Of a DNA stretch of 64,000 nucleotides, positions 1-19,239 are shown one piece after another. The DNA is from Turnera subulata (lineage: Eukaryota > Streptophyta > Magnoliopsida > Malpighiales > Passifloraceae). A program made the position numbers and the translations under genes. The DNA is taken from positions 1-64,000 of the forward strand of contig JAKUCV010005643.1 of assembly GCA_028386065.3 (NCBI GenBank), read 5' to 3'. Below the pieces are notes generated by a model, which was not told the DNA's origin, searched no databases, and worked only from the letters and a program-made list of their open reading frames with translations. Numbering within the stretch: the stretch's first letter is position 1; every line of letters begins with the position of its first letter.

Positions 1-253
1 AGAACATCACGGAGTTTGCCGATCCGTAGTAGGATGTCCTCAGAGTGCCGCGATCCTCCAGGTAGATCACCTCTTCCATTGGAGTGACAAAGAACCGCGA
101 TGAGTAGAGCTCGTCGACGAATACCAGTCGGGGCATCCTGCCGAGCTCGTTTGGTAGTTCTTCGGCACGTTCATTGACCATGCTGTAGGCCAGTCGGTTT
201 CTTCTGCTAAGGTTGGCACCCTCGACAAAGAAAACTGATGAAGGGGCAGGCAT
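1..253 (-). CDS. Partial antisense ORF in a gypsy-type element, unknown product
   Basis: An open frame of 84 codons starts at an ATG at 253 and runs off the left edge of the window. Its beginning reads MPAPSSVFFVEGANLSRR. I do not recognise the family. It lies on the strand opposite to the gypsy 3' remnant at 1650-2064, so it could be an antisense ORF inside that element, a captured gene fragment, or chance. The codons are mixed and fairly GC-rich compared with the surrounding AT-rich DNA, which mildly favours real coding origin. Confidence 0.3.
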   Translation of the reverse strand, partial: MPAPSSVFFVEGANLSRRNRLAYSMVNERAEELPNELGRMPRLVFVDELYSSRFFVTPMEEVIYLEDRGTLRTSYYGSANSVMF

Positions 254-1093
254 TGTGTTTGGGCATATTGGTGTTTGGTTTTCTTGAGTTTTGAGGATTC
301 TTAGTCTGGGCATAGGATTGCTTTAAAATGCTTTGGATAACTTACTCCTCACCCTACCGTCTTTTATAACCTTAGGAGGAGCGTGTTTATTACGTTCGAA
401 TTTCAAGTGTCTGCGTTTTGAAATTTTACCGTTGCCTCACTTATTGCTTCGACACGCTATGTGTTTGTTGTTCGGGCAATAAATGCCAGAGGTTATCAGT
501 CCTTTTCTACCTTACAAATTTTCAATTTCCCGGGCTAATTCAACTTGGTCTCCTTAAGACTTGTTCCTACATCTTTGTCCCATGCACTCGTGACCGTTGT
601 GGCTAGACCGTGTGGACCACACCTCGAGTAGAGTGCGTGTGCGACAAGCTTACAGCTGTTCGGACAGCGTGGAGAGATACGAGACTTGACCGACACTTTT
701 GGCTCATACGGACAATTGTGGACAAGTGGGTAACGTGTCTTTCGAGGAACACAGGACGCTCCCGTGATCATCGCCTTGCCAGTTAACGGGTATCTTTTTC
801 ACGAGGCTAACAGACGACACCGTTAACTGTGTACGATACGTTTTCGGGATCGAGGATGTTCACGATCGATCTAGGGCACCGAATATGGAAACTTGCCTTG
901 ATATAACCTCTTAATGTTTTGACTTTATTAAACGAGTTTTTGGTTCGATTATGATTTCCTTATGCTTAGTTTCATACCTTTATTGCTGGTTTTAAACCTG
1001 TATAACACGAGATTTGTAACAGAAGAATTTCGATTTTAGAAGAAAACTTATTTTATTGATTTCATAACATTTTACAACAAAAGGAAAAGCACT
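254..1093. other. Non-coding interior of the gypsy-like element
   Basis: No convincing coding region is seen. Two short overlapping ORFs at 418-606 (+) and 535-771 (-) show no family features. The stretch is probably internal sequence of the retroelement whose 3' end lies at 1650-2064. Confidence 0.35.
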
Positions 1094-1576
1094 CTACGGA
1101 GTTACATGATGTTTCAGATCGGTTACAAGTTTTTGTATATTCGCGACCTGAGAAGAGAGTCCCATACAGGCCAGTTCAATTTGCATCACTGCAGTGTGGA
1201 CCTTCTTCAGTGAAGTGTCCAGTTGCTTCATTATCTGCAGAGGTGTGCTGGACTCAGCTGTTGCCTTGCCTTTCCTATCTTTTGCATCTTTGTTACCAGA
1301 AGGTCCTTCCTTGCTTACACGCTTCTTTCGCTGTCTTGGGGGAATCACCATATGCTCCTTTAGACCGATGATCTTGGTCTTCAACCGCTTCTTAGGAGGT
1401 TCCTCGTCGGAGCTTGTCGGGAAAGCCCTAGCGCCGATGTAACTGTTATCCTCTGAGTCAGAGGTAGTACGGGATCTTAGTGGTGAGTCCATAGTTGTGT
1501 GTGAGTTCTCAATTATTAGGTTCGGTTTATATAAGCGGAAGAAACACCGCTTAAGGGTATAAGCGACATCTCGCAA
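1094..1576 (-). CDS. Antisense ORF next to a gypsy 3' LTR, unknown product
   Basis: This is an open frame of 160 codons. A more natural start is the internal Met at 1492 (MDSPLRSRTTSDSEDN), giving about 132 aa. The middle is highly charged, with basic clusters (PPKKRLK, PRQRKKR) resembling nuclear localisation signals. The C-terminal 50 residues have heptad-like hydrophobic spacing and could form a coiled coil. It lies about 100 bp from the polypurine tract and LTR start, on the opposite strand to the element. Some plant Ty3/gypsy lineages carry antisense ORFs near the 3' LTR; that link is inference, and no function can be assigned. Confidence 0.35.
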   Translation of the reverse strand: MRDVAYTLKRCFFRLYKPNLIIENSHTTMDSPLRSRTTSDSEDNSYIGARAFPTSSDEEPPKKRLKTKIIGLKEHMVIPPRQRKKRVSKEGPSGNKDAKDRKGKATAESSTPLQIMKQLDTSLKKVHTAVMQIELACMGLSSQVANIQKLVTDLKHHVTP

Positions 1577-1649
1577 TGAGTTCGGACACCTGGTGGAGAA
1601 TACCAGAAACTTATCGTGGTAGGACCTACAGACTTGATGATTGAATTTC

Positions 1650-1681
1650 GAGGACGAAATTCTTTTTAAGGTGGGTAGACC
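1650..1681 (+). mobile_element. 3' internal end and polypurine tract of a Ty3/gypsy-like element
   Basis: The stretch reads in frame as NFEDEILFKVGRP and leads through a purine-rich tract (aaggtgggtaga) directly into the LTR start TGTAACGCCCC. This arrangement, with a short acidic pol C-terminus, then the purine tract, then TGTAAC, is familiar from plant chromovirus-type gypsy elements. It places the element on the + strand, with most of it to the left of the window. Confidence 0.6.
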
Positions 1682-2064
1682 TGTAACGCCCCGGTTTTCC
1701 CTTTATTGATTTAAAAAAAAAAATCGGATTTCGGTAATGGAAATTAAATTAAATTATTTTCCATTGGATTCATTAATTATGAGTGGTAATACGTTACTCT
1801 CGAGTTTCGTCGGATCTAAAACGCGTTTCGGGACGAAACACGACGTTTACCGTAGTTTTAGTTAAAACTACGTCGTTTTAGGATTTTGGGAAAAAAAAAA
1901 AAGGAAGAGTCAACCTGGGCGGGTTGACCGAGCCTAGCCAAACGACACGTCGTTCGACCGGGCTAGGTCACACCCCCAGGCGCCTTCCTTCTTCTTTTTC
2001 TTTTTCTTCATTTCTCAATCTATTTTTTTTTTAAAATCAATAATGGGAAAACCGGGGCGTTACA
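1682..2064 (+). mobile_element. Probable 3' LTR (or solo LTR) of a gypsy-like element, 383 bp
   Basis: The block begins TGTAACGCCCCGG and ends CCGGGGCGTTACA, so it has the TG...CA ends of an LTR. The two ends are inverted repeats of 31 bp with one mismatch (1682-1712 against 2034-2064), much longer than usual for an LTR. A polypurine tract lies immediately to the left. To the right is LINE sequence and not a primer-binding site, so this is the right-hand border of the element. No target duplication can be shown because the left end is outside the window. A MITE with 31-bp terminal inverted repeats is the alternative. Confidence 0.6.
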
Positions 2065-3640
2065 GGAGAAATCTGAGAGGGTTTACCTCGTCCACGTCCA
2101 CGCTTAGGCTTAACACTAGCACCAGCTTTAGTTTTTTTGGGACTTGAAACAACAGGATTAGAAAAAGGTGGATCAATTTGGTTAGAAACCAAATTAACAT
2201 CAGTGCTCAGAATAGGTCCCTCAGATAATAGAGATTTCTTTGTATCAACAATAGAAGCAGCCATCTTACTAGCCTGATCAGAAGAGATATCAATTGAAGC
2301 GCAAGTAGTTATTGCAGTAGTACCATGAGTTATGTTTGGCAATATTAGATCAATAGTTGAAGCAACATGAACAGATTGCTTATTGACAGGAGCAGAGGTG
2401 CTAACAGCAGGAGCAGAATCTGTGATAGGACATATAGGGAGAACCGGAGGATTAACAACAGCCACTGAACCTTTACGAACCCATTGAACCGAAGGCTTCT
2501 TCAAAGAACAAACCGTGGAATGATGCCCCCAAGCATTGCACAGAACACAGAGCTGAGGTTTCTAGGAATAGGCAATATCAATAGAACGAGTACCACCATT
2601 AAAAGCTATATCCAATTTCTCGAGAAGAGGTTTGGAAAAATCGACATCAACACAGAGGCTAACACGTTCAGTAACAAGGAGCTTCGAATAATCCTGGTTC
2701 ATGTGCAATGGAGTTCCAATAGCACTTGCCAAATAGCTCAGACCTTCTTTAGTGAGTAATTCCATTGGAACTCCACTTAAATGCACCCAAACAGGAATAA
2801 TAGAAGTGGAAAAATCAACCGACTCAATATTAGCTTCCCATTTACGAAGGAGAAGTGGGATACCTCCAATATGCCAAGGACCCCCAAAGAGAGCTCGAGA
2901 AAGAGCAGAGTCAGAGGGAAATTGGAAAAGATAGAGATCATCCTTGTAATGAGCCACTGAAATAGCACCGTAGCGACCCCATAGCTTCCCTGCCATGGCC
3001 TGAATGAGTCCAAACTTAGGAGGCTTACCCATGAATTGCCCAACGAGACATAGAGAGAACTTTTTCTGCCCGATAGCAAGAATCTCACTAGGTATCTGCA
3101 TAACAGAAGAATTCGCTTCAAAAATAGGCGAGACAAATTACAAAGGATGTGCAGGACTCCTTGCGATTGTCGCCCATTATTTTGGAGCAGCAGGTTTGTG
3201 AGAAGGAAGGACAGGATCGGACTTAGAAGCAAAAGGTTCTAGGGTTGAAGAAATCCCCAGATCAGTAGGCGATTGAGCCTTAGAATCACAGGCAACAGCT
3301 GGAACTTCTGGAGCATCCACAGAGCCAGAGAGCGGGACAAGTACAGAATCAGAGATATTCTTGCCCTTCATTTTTCGCTGAGCTTGAGTACTAGCTTGAA
3401 GCAGCAAATCAAGACGATCGAGGTCCATGGTTAACTCTGATCGTTCTCGAGGAAGACCAGAGGAATCCAAAAGAGTAGATGATGAAATAGCAACTCTTGA
3501 AACCATAAAGAGAAAAGAGAATGGATGGGGAAGAAAGGAAAAGGAGAAAGGAAAATTAGGATCGCGATAATTTTCCCAGAAAATTCGCTGAGAAACTAAA
3601 TTTTTTAGAGAAAATTTTTAGAGAGAGAAGCTCTCGCACA
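2065..3640 (-). pseudogene. LINE ORF1 pseudogene (DUF4283 plus CCHC knuckle), cut by an LTR
   Basis: Reading on the minus strand from an ATG at 3506, one continuous frame runs to 2065 and is broken only by three stops: TAA 3177-3179, TAA 3138-3140 and TAG 2562-2564. The frame encodes a Ser-rich N-terminus, a DUF4283-like domain (about 2570-3100, containing FGLIQAMAGKLWGRYG and VWVHLSGVPMEL), and a CX2CX4HX4C zinc knuckle (2508-2549). An RGRGRGK-rich tail follows. This is the ORF1/gag of plant L1-type LINEs. Pyrimidine-rich sequence up to about 3640 looks like the LINE 5' UTR. The 3' remainder (ORF2) is missing because the gypsy LTR abuts at 2065. Confidence 0.8.
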
Positions 3641-3762
3641 TCTAAAATGTATTGGTTTAAGTAGGGTAGGGATAAGGTTTGAATAGTATTAGGTTATGTA
3701 ATAAAAAAATAATATTGACCTTAATAATATATTTTTTGAGGTCCAATTTTCATACAAACAGT

Positions 3763-3997
3763 TTTTATAATGATGGTTAACATAAAATTTTATTTAAAAT
3801 GATTATTAGGAGAATGAAAGGACATGAAAAAAAAATATAGTTTTGATAAATGAAGGTTAACATAGAAATTTTTGTAAAATGATTATTAGGAGAAAGAAAG
3901 AACATGAAAAAATATAATTTTTATAATGAATATTAACATAGAAATTTATGTAAAATATTTATTAGGAGAAAGAAAAAACAAGGAAAAAAAAATGTGG
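3763..3997. repeat. AT-rich tandem repeat, three copies of about 78 bp
   Basis: The motif ttaacata...attaggagaa(t/a)gaaa recurs three times, with attattaggagaa cores near 3801, 3881 and 3958 (spacing 78-80 bp). Each unit begins with a tttttataatga-like segment and ends in an A-rich tract. The copies differ at several positions, so the array is not recent. It lies between the LINE 5' end and the tRNA gene. Confidence 0.75.
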
Positions 3998-4033
3998 GCC
4001 TAAAAGTTGGATTAGCAAGGGGGAATAAAAAAG

Positions 4034-4039
4034 AAAAAA
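4034..4039 (-). terminator. Pol III T-run terminator for tRNA-His
   Basis: Six A residues on the + strand, read as T6 on the minus strand, lie about 32 bp downstream of the tRNA 3' end. Another A-rich run follows at 4027-4032. This is the first long T-run after the gene and is the likely RNA polymerase III terminator. Confidence 0.55.
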
Positions 4040-4070
4040 CTTTTTTTTAGTAGAGGAATCAAAAGCAACA

Positions 4071-4142
4071 TGTGGCTGCTGGGATTCGAGCCCAGGTCTC
4101 CACGGCCACAACGTGGAATTCTTACCACTAAACTACAGCCAC
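4071..4142 (-). tRNA. tRNA-His (anticodon GTG)
   Basis: The minus strand begins GTGGCTGTAG and ends in CAGCCAC plus discriminator A, so a perfect 7-bp acceptor stem forms. The anticodon arm is CCACG / TTGTGGC / CGTGG with GTG in the loop. The T arm contains GGTCTCC...GGGCTCGAATCCC with the B-box GGCTCGAATCC, and the D arm contains TAGTTTAGTGGTAAGA (A-box). No intron is present. The discriminator A and lack of an encoded extra 5' G fit a eukaryotic nuclear tRNA-His, which gains its G-1 after transcription. Confidence 0.95.
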
Positions 4143-5165
4143 AAGTTGCTAATTAGGCTTCCTAATTCTTGTTTATTGCGGTGCTTATGATGCTTGACGT
4201 GTAAAACCAAAATGCTCCCCAATAAAAGAGCCAGATTTATAACTTGTTCCAGTAAAACTTGAGCAATATCCCAGTCAATAAATCACGTCGATGAAGACGT
4301 AGAATTATTATTTTTCAAATTTTCCATACAATTACATCAGATCCAAGATAGGAGTCAACCGATTCAAGTTAGACCCGAAAGGATTGTCCACCATGACTCC
4401 GTGTGGTGAAAGATTAGATCGAAATCTGGACAAAAAGTTGCCCAGTAGTGTCTATTTTACTTTTTTCACAAAGCAAGGATTCCCAACAGTTAAACAAATG
4501 TGACTACCTTTGCGTTTTAGTTTTTATAAAGGAAGGGAGTCTACTCTTCTTCTTCTTGTTTTTTTTTTTTTATTTTTCGCGAGGAATGCGTGATTGTATG
4601 TAAGGGATGCTTGACTACACATCACGATTGAAGAACTGTACAACACGGCTTATCAATCTAAAAAGAACCGTAGCCAAATAGAAGCCAGTTTTGCTTCAAG
4701 TTCCAGTGGCAGTGACAAAATGGCTTGATACCTTTTAAGCACGTATCGCATTTGAGTCTCTGTTTGCTGAAAAAATCCAGGTTCAAAAGATAGATCGAAT
4801 CCATATGAGTCAAGTTAGCCCCATCCTGACATAATCTACTACTATATCTGACTCGGATTATATAGTATACTTTATCTAACTAGTTGTGTCTGCTCTTACC
4901 ACCAGACCGGCAGACCCCCCCCACTTGGTCCACTTCCCAGCTAGTATTGAACTGTTTTACGTAACCAAACCTGCCGCGTGTCTTACATTATTAACACACA
5001 CACAACCAAACCAGATAAAACTGACTTTGGTGTTAAAAACTAAAAAAGTAAAAACAAAACCCCTTTGTACTTCGATCCAAAACTATATATAAAAAAAAAA
5101 AAACTTTTTGTTCCCATTTTTACCTACCTACCTATCTACCGCGAGTTTCGGTTACGTCTCTCAAA
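4143..5165. other. Intergenic region upstream of the UDP-xylose synthase gene
   Basis: I see no gene. The stretch is AT-rich with simple runs, including a T-run near 4560 and a short CA run near 4997. Short ORFs at 4886-5092 and 5065-5271 have no family signal. Confidence 0.6.
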
Positions 5166-5180
5166 CCAATATATATATAC
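5166..5180 (+). promoter_or_regulatory. TATA-like element upstream of the UDP-xylose synthase gene
   Basis: The sequence ccaatatatatatac lies upstream of a CT-rich leader. A plausible 5' UTR intron runs from the donor at 5450 (aag|gtctgt) to the acceptor ending at 5819 (actag), 18 bp before the ATG. A start of transcription around 5200 would give a leader interrupted by that intron. This is inference from sequence only. Confidence 0.35.
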
Positions 5181-5837
5181 ATACATTGCTCAGTACAGTC
5201 ATCATCACTTTGTGTCTCGTCTCTGTCTTCATACCTTATCAAATTTACCCCCCCAACTCAGATTCGGGTGACTAGCTATAAAGTTTACTGCCCGGTAATT
5301 ATCATTCCTCTTCCTCGTCATTTGACTCTCTTTTGATTTTGGGTCTTCTGGATTGCGAGATTTAGATCTGAAATTGGCATCTGGTGGGGTATTGTTTTCG
5401 TTTGTTTTAAGCTTTTGAATATGGATGTTCACTTTTCGTGCTCTTGAAGGTCTGTGCTTTCATTTGGTGGTACATTTTGTTGTAGCATGTTATAATTATA
5501 ATTATGGTTGCTTTAATCGCTTGTCTATTGGTTAATGTCAAAATGTGATGTCCGTTTCATACGTTTTCTGACCCTTTATGTATAAAGCTGCTGTCTTGCA
5601 TTCTAGTAATCCCATATCAGAAATCTTGAGCTTTTCTATACTTCTCAGTTCTCCCACATCACTGAGGTGATTGGATCCTTTTCGTCTTCCTTCGTCTTTT
5701 TTTCCTTTTGGCTGTTCTACCCTTTATTTCTGCGAGTTTGTTGATCAAAAAAATGTCTGCTTTGGGGTGAGTGATTTTGAGTTACTTATGACATAAGTGG
5801 TTCTGTTGTTTCTTACTAGTTAGCTCGAAACAAAGAA

Positions 5838-8800
5838 ATGGCCAGTGAAGCATCGAATTCAAATCAAAACTCTGCCGCAAAACAACCACCAAACCCATCT
5901 CCTTTGAGGTTCTCCAAGTTCTTTCAGGTATTAAGCATTACCTGACTTACTTTTCCAATGTTGTAAGCTCATTCTAATGCTATTCTCTTGAATTCGTCTG
6001 GTATTGCTGATGTGAAATCCTTGTAGTCTATTGTGCAACCGACGCACATCAACTTGTAACACTTGTTACAATACTCTTTTTTGGTTCTTTCCGTTACCAT
6101 AAGTGTAATTCACTGATCATGATATTCTACATGTTCCATCAAATTGTCAATACTGAGAAATGAAAACATCAGAATCATGTTTTAAAAGCCTCTTCATTAC
6201 TCCTTCAGTTCAGTGTCATCCGGTCGTTTCTTGGGACAATGTGTACATGAGTATTGCCAGTTTTTAGCTTTTCTTTAAGAAATGGAAAGGTGTGATGGGC
6301 CTGTTGGAACAGGAAACAACATAATCCATGCCTGCCGAACTATTTGTCATTTGCCTTTGGCTATGCCCAAGTACTGAAATAGTAATCGTTAGATCCAAGA
6401 AGAAAATTTGTTTTCCTTTCTCTTTCCATTGTCTGGACTTGTTCTCTGGCCAAATATAAGCATAATCGTTTAAAAGCTGAGAGTGTAGTGGTTACATTTT
6501 TTGTACATTAATAGTTTATCTTGCACAGATTACTGTTTCAAGCACAGTGATGCATTCTAACTTTACCTTTGGTAGTTTTGTGCCTTCTTTCACATTTTGG
6601 CGCTGTAATATTTTTATCGGGAATATCGACAGAAATACTTTCTCATTAGTCATTTAAGTGCATCTTGTTTTGAACATCTAATGGAACTTTATGCCTGTGT
6701 TGGCAGTCCAATATGAGAATTTTAGTTACTGGAGGAGCTGGATTCATTGGCTCCCATCTGGTGGACAGGCTCATGGAAAATGAAAAGAATGAGGTACACG
6801 TTTTATGCGCCTCAAAAGTCTTGCATTCTTCTTTCTCCTCGAAGTTGTAACAGTTTAAAAAATGAAGGAAATCTTTTGGTGCTTTTGTCTGCTTCTTTGT
6901 ATCTTTTTTGGTGCACAGAAGTTAATTCATAGATGTCTAAAATGCTGGCCCTTGAGCTCTTATATATATGGTCAAAAGTATTCTTGTTTTGTACAAAATT
7001 TTCTCAGAAATAGAATGATGCTGGAAACATGTTCAATTAACAACTTTTCTTGGCTAGCTGGACCCTCTTTCTCCTTGGAAAAATGAGCTCCCGGTAGGAA
7101 TTAGGTGTCTAAATCTTTAGGAAACTGAAGAGCCTTTTGGAGGAATTTCCATGGAGAAGTGGTTTTTGTTTATGAACAAAAAGATTACTATTTTCTGAAA
7201 ATCTCAACATCCAGAATATTTTGGAGCCTTCGTAGTGGTTAGTACAGTTGCTCTGTAGGAGCTTCTGAGTTCTGATTTTTCTCCTTATTTCAGGTGATAG
7301 TTGTGGACAACTATTTCACTGGCTCGAAGGATAACCTAAAGAGATGGATTGGTCATCCAAGATTTGAGTTAATTCGTCATGGTAATGTTGCTTTGCTGTA
7401 GTCATATATCCAGTATTGTTTGATATTGGTAATGTTTATGCAATCTTTATGTTTTCTTGGGGCACTGCTAATCCTTGTTGTAAATTGTTAGAATGGAAAC
7501 CTGTTGTTTATATGTAAACTGTTAGTGGAATTTTGTTTATATAGGATATAGTCCATAATTGGCCGAATGGAGTATATTTGATTTTGAGGGGTAGTTGAAT
7601 CGAGTTTATATGTATAAACTCTGTGTTTCTGCACAGATGTCACCGAGACATTGCTAGTGGAGGTTGATCAAATTTACCACCTCGCTTGTCCTGCTTCCCC
7701 AATCTTCTACAAATACAATCCTGTGAAGGTGTGTGAGTCAGCATATGATGCTCACTTTTCCATTATCATCTCTAACGCTCTCTCTTCCTCTCCCTGTACT
7801 TTCGAATTATGACTTCCTCAAATGCTAGCCATTGTCGGGGTTTTGACCAGTAAGCTTGCTACATTTTACAGACCATAAAGACAAATGTGATTGGCACATT
7901 GAATATGCTGGGCCTGGCCAAGCGAGTTGGAGCAAGGTTTTCGCTTACTCCTTTGTTTTCTGATATTGCTACTTATTATACGAGTCTTACTTAGTGATGG
8001 AACCACAGGATTTTACTCACATCAACTTCGGAGGTGTATGGAGACCCACTTATACATCCTCAGGATGAGAGCTACTGGGGAAATGTCAACCCTATTGGTA
8101 AATTTTCTGTTCTGGACTTTTTATCAGCTTCAAATTTGCAAAAGTTCAAACTTGTTTGTTACCCTGAGTAGTATTAGAAGATTCTTGTAAAATTGTGCAA
8201 AATACTTTCTTCAAAATCATTACATATGATTCTTCTAGGGATATGAGATAAAGTATGCATGACATGGGAAATGAAATTATTTGCATGATGCTTTGGTACA
8301 TGTAAATAAAAGATCTCTATTCAACCTTTCAGCTTTGCAAAGATCAACTTTCATATCTCACATTAATGCTTCAGATTGTATTTTTACAATATATTTTTTC
8401 ATCTTGTATACATGTGCATCAAATTTGTGGGGTTTTCTGGTTAACACTGAATTTGCATAACATAGTATTTTATGTTCACTTTATCCGCAAACTTTACAGG
8501 AGTTAGAAGTTGCTACGATGAGGGTAAGCGAGTAGCTGAAACGTTGATGTTTGACTATCATAGGCAGCATGGGATCGGTAAAACAACTTTCTCTGCAAGT
8601 TTTTTCTTTTTGAGTTAAATGTTGTCACTTTTGTTAATTATCAGAGTGGAAGATATAGTTGATTTCCTTTTTTTGGTGTCCCTTATGTGCATTGTGTATC
8701 AAAACTCTTTTCAGAGATACGAATTGCCAGAATTTTCAACACTTATGGACCTCGAATGAACATTGATGATGGACGTGTTGTCAGCAACTTCATAGCACAA

Positions 8801-9714
8801 GCACTCCGGTATATTTTTTAAAGAGCTTTCAATAGTGTTGGTTGTCAGCACTCTAGTCACTATTGAGATGTGTTGATAGTCGTATGTCTATTGAAATTTT
8901 GACTTATTGTCACTTGGGCGATACATGCAGTAATGAGCCTCTGACTGTTCAAGCTCCTGGAACACAAACGCGAAGTTTCTGCTATGTGTCTGATATGGTA
9001 TGTAACTCTTTATATTGTTGCATCAAGTAAGGTGGATATATAAGCCAGTTGAATTTTATAGTTTGATTAACTGTAATGATGAAGGTTGATGGCCTTATTC
9101 GACTTATGGAAGGAGAGAACACTGGGCCGATCAATATTGGAAACCCAGGTTGGTTTTCAATCTTGACAGTAATTTTTTCTCCTTAAGCTATGAAGAAGTA
9201 ATTTCTTGTGTATTAAATTTTATTTTGACTTTTTATTTTAGGTGAATTCACGATGCTTGAACTTGCTGAGAATGTTAAGGAGGTTAGTTTCAGTTTTCCC
9301 TGCCTTTTTGGCATTCAGTTTAGGGGCTGTTTTTTCTGTTCAATATGTTGGGCATGTTACCACAATGATTTATATTGTTGGGGCTTGTTCCCATAATGGC
9401 CCCCTTTTTGCATGTTAATTTATGTTCCTGATATGTAACCCTTAGCCATCATCAGTTCATCACTATAAAAAACCAAAAATAAACTTTGAAAAAAATTAAA
9501 CATAATAACCTGTACTTGTGTGCTGCAGCTTATTAATCCCGACGTGAAGATCACAATGGTAGAGAACACACCTGATGATCCGCGCCAGAGGAAGCCTGAC
9601 ATCACAAAAGCAAAGGAGTTACTAGGATGGGAACCTAAGATCAAGCTGCGTGATGGTCTTCCCCTCATGGAGGAGGATTTCCGACAGAGGCTCGGAGTCC
9701 CCAGAAAAAACTGA
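5838..9714 (+). CDS. UXS: UDP-glucuronic acid decarboxylase (UDP-xylose synthase), cytosolic type
   Basis: The enzyme converts UDP-glucuronate to UDP-xylose with bound NAD+, supplying xylose for xylan, xyloglucan and proteoglycans. Twelve coding exons: 5838-5927, 6707-6793, 7294-7381, 7637-7728, 7872-7936, 8009-8097, 8500-8577, 8715-8808, 8931-8997, 9085-9148, 9242-9282 and 9529-9714. All have GT-AG borders and sum to 346 aa. The N-terminus is short and lacks a membrane anchor, so it matches the soluble UXS3/5/6 group and not the Golgi UXS1/2/4 group. Visible motifs are the Rossmann GGAGFIGSH (residues 39-47), TSTSEVYG (145-152) and the short-chain dehydrogenase YxxxK as YDEGK (176-180). The C-terminal [21 protein letters not shown] is typical of the family. 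It converges with the synthetase gene downstream. Confidence 0.96.
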
Positions 9715-11199
9715 GCAGAAGTAGATTCGTCCGGCTGTTCCTGATGTTGGGGTTCCTTCACTCCTCGCAACTAAATTTTTACCCAATATATAGTGGTTTA
9801 GAAATAAATGGTAGTGTGTGAACTCTCATCATTCAAGGTGGTTTACTTATATGAACTTGGACTCTTTCTCATGTTGGTGGTAAAGAAGAACTTATAGCCT
9901 AATGCAAAGGATTTGGGTCTTCATTATGGAATGCCGTTTGATTGTTAGTCATTTCGCTTCTAGTAAATGATTAATATGATTACAGAAACATGCCCCCGGT
10001 TAAAAATTTTGACAATTGGGGTTGATATATTTTTTTACATGTGTTTGCCTTTATGACTTTAAGGTGGCGCTGTGCTGTCTATCTAGTATCTACCCTACTG
10101 CTTGCTCGCTGCTTGCATGTAAATTTATTGAAAGATGTAGAGCGCAGTTTGTGTGCAAGGAATCTAGCTTTCTATCATGCCTTGTTTCGGAATAGTGTGG
10201 GCTCATGTCTTTTAAAGGACTGGTTTAAAATATTTCGTTGCCAATACAAAAAAAAGTTAGAAGTGGGGGGCCAAGAGAAGCAAGGTGAACCATGTCTCCC
10301 GCTAGAGCAATGGTATCCTTTTCCTGTCCCTAGAAGGGGAAAACACAATGAAGCAAGGAATGCAATTACAATGCCAATTACCTGCATTGCTACACAAGAT
10401 CAAGAAAATTGTCAGCTAAGCTATTTCAGTCTGCAAGCTAGTTTGAAAAATGCTGACCCTAAGTATGTGCTGTTTCGTTCATGAGCAAGTTAATCTTGTT
10501 CCCCTCCATTTCCCTTGTCATCTAGTCCCAAAGAGTAAAGATAAAGCATGTACATTTTAGATGTGTTCGTCCCCTTCACCACTTGATCGAACCCGTTAAA
10601 CTTCCTAAGGTAGTTTCCCACAGTTGCCAAGCTAAACATTTTGGTTAGATCACCATATCATGCAATTTCCAGATCTGTTTCGGAGACATAATGATTCAGG
10701 GTTTTATAGTTTGGGAAACCGACTTTCCACTTGAACATCATTGACAATTAAAAGGCATATGCAAAGGAAAGATAAAATAAAGATTTCTTCATCCTAGACC
10801 ACAATTTTGGAATAACATTATTGCACGTTTCTGTAATGGAACTAATGCCAGCTGAAAAATATTTTGAATGAAGTGTAATATCTGTATATCCGTAACCTAA
10901 TCAACTAATTACACCACTCTTCTAGTGCAGTGCGGGATGGCATCGCATGCAGTCCTAACATTTGCAATTTTTGTGCCAATAAAAGAATAGGAAAACGTCC
11001 AATTGGATTAGCAAGATTCAGCAACAAGCAAGCATGCCACCAGTGCAGCTACATGGCAAGCGGGAAGCACCAGTCTGTACACATCAAGGTGGACAATATT
11101 GCCATTGACAGTTGATAAATCACAGACCAAAATTCTTCCATCAATGGCAATCGGCTCAGGCTGATAGATCAGAAACTAATTAGTGATGGCCTTGGACTG
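9715..11199. other. Intergenic region between two convergent genes
   Basis: It holds the 3' UTRs of both flanking genes, with an AATAAA-like aaataaatgg near 9803. A 147-codon ORF at 10041-10484 (+) has no recognisable domain and overlaps an antisense ORF, so I do not call it a gene. Confidence 0.55.

Positions 11200-19239
<8,040 letters not shown>

Noticed and set aside
10041..10484. 147-codon ORF between two convergent genes
   Set aside because: No domain, no splice or promoter context, an overlapping antisense ORF, and a position in the 3' flanks of both genes.
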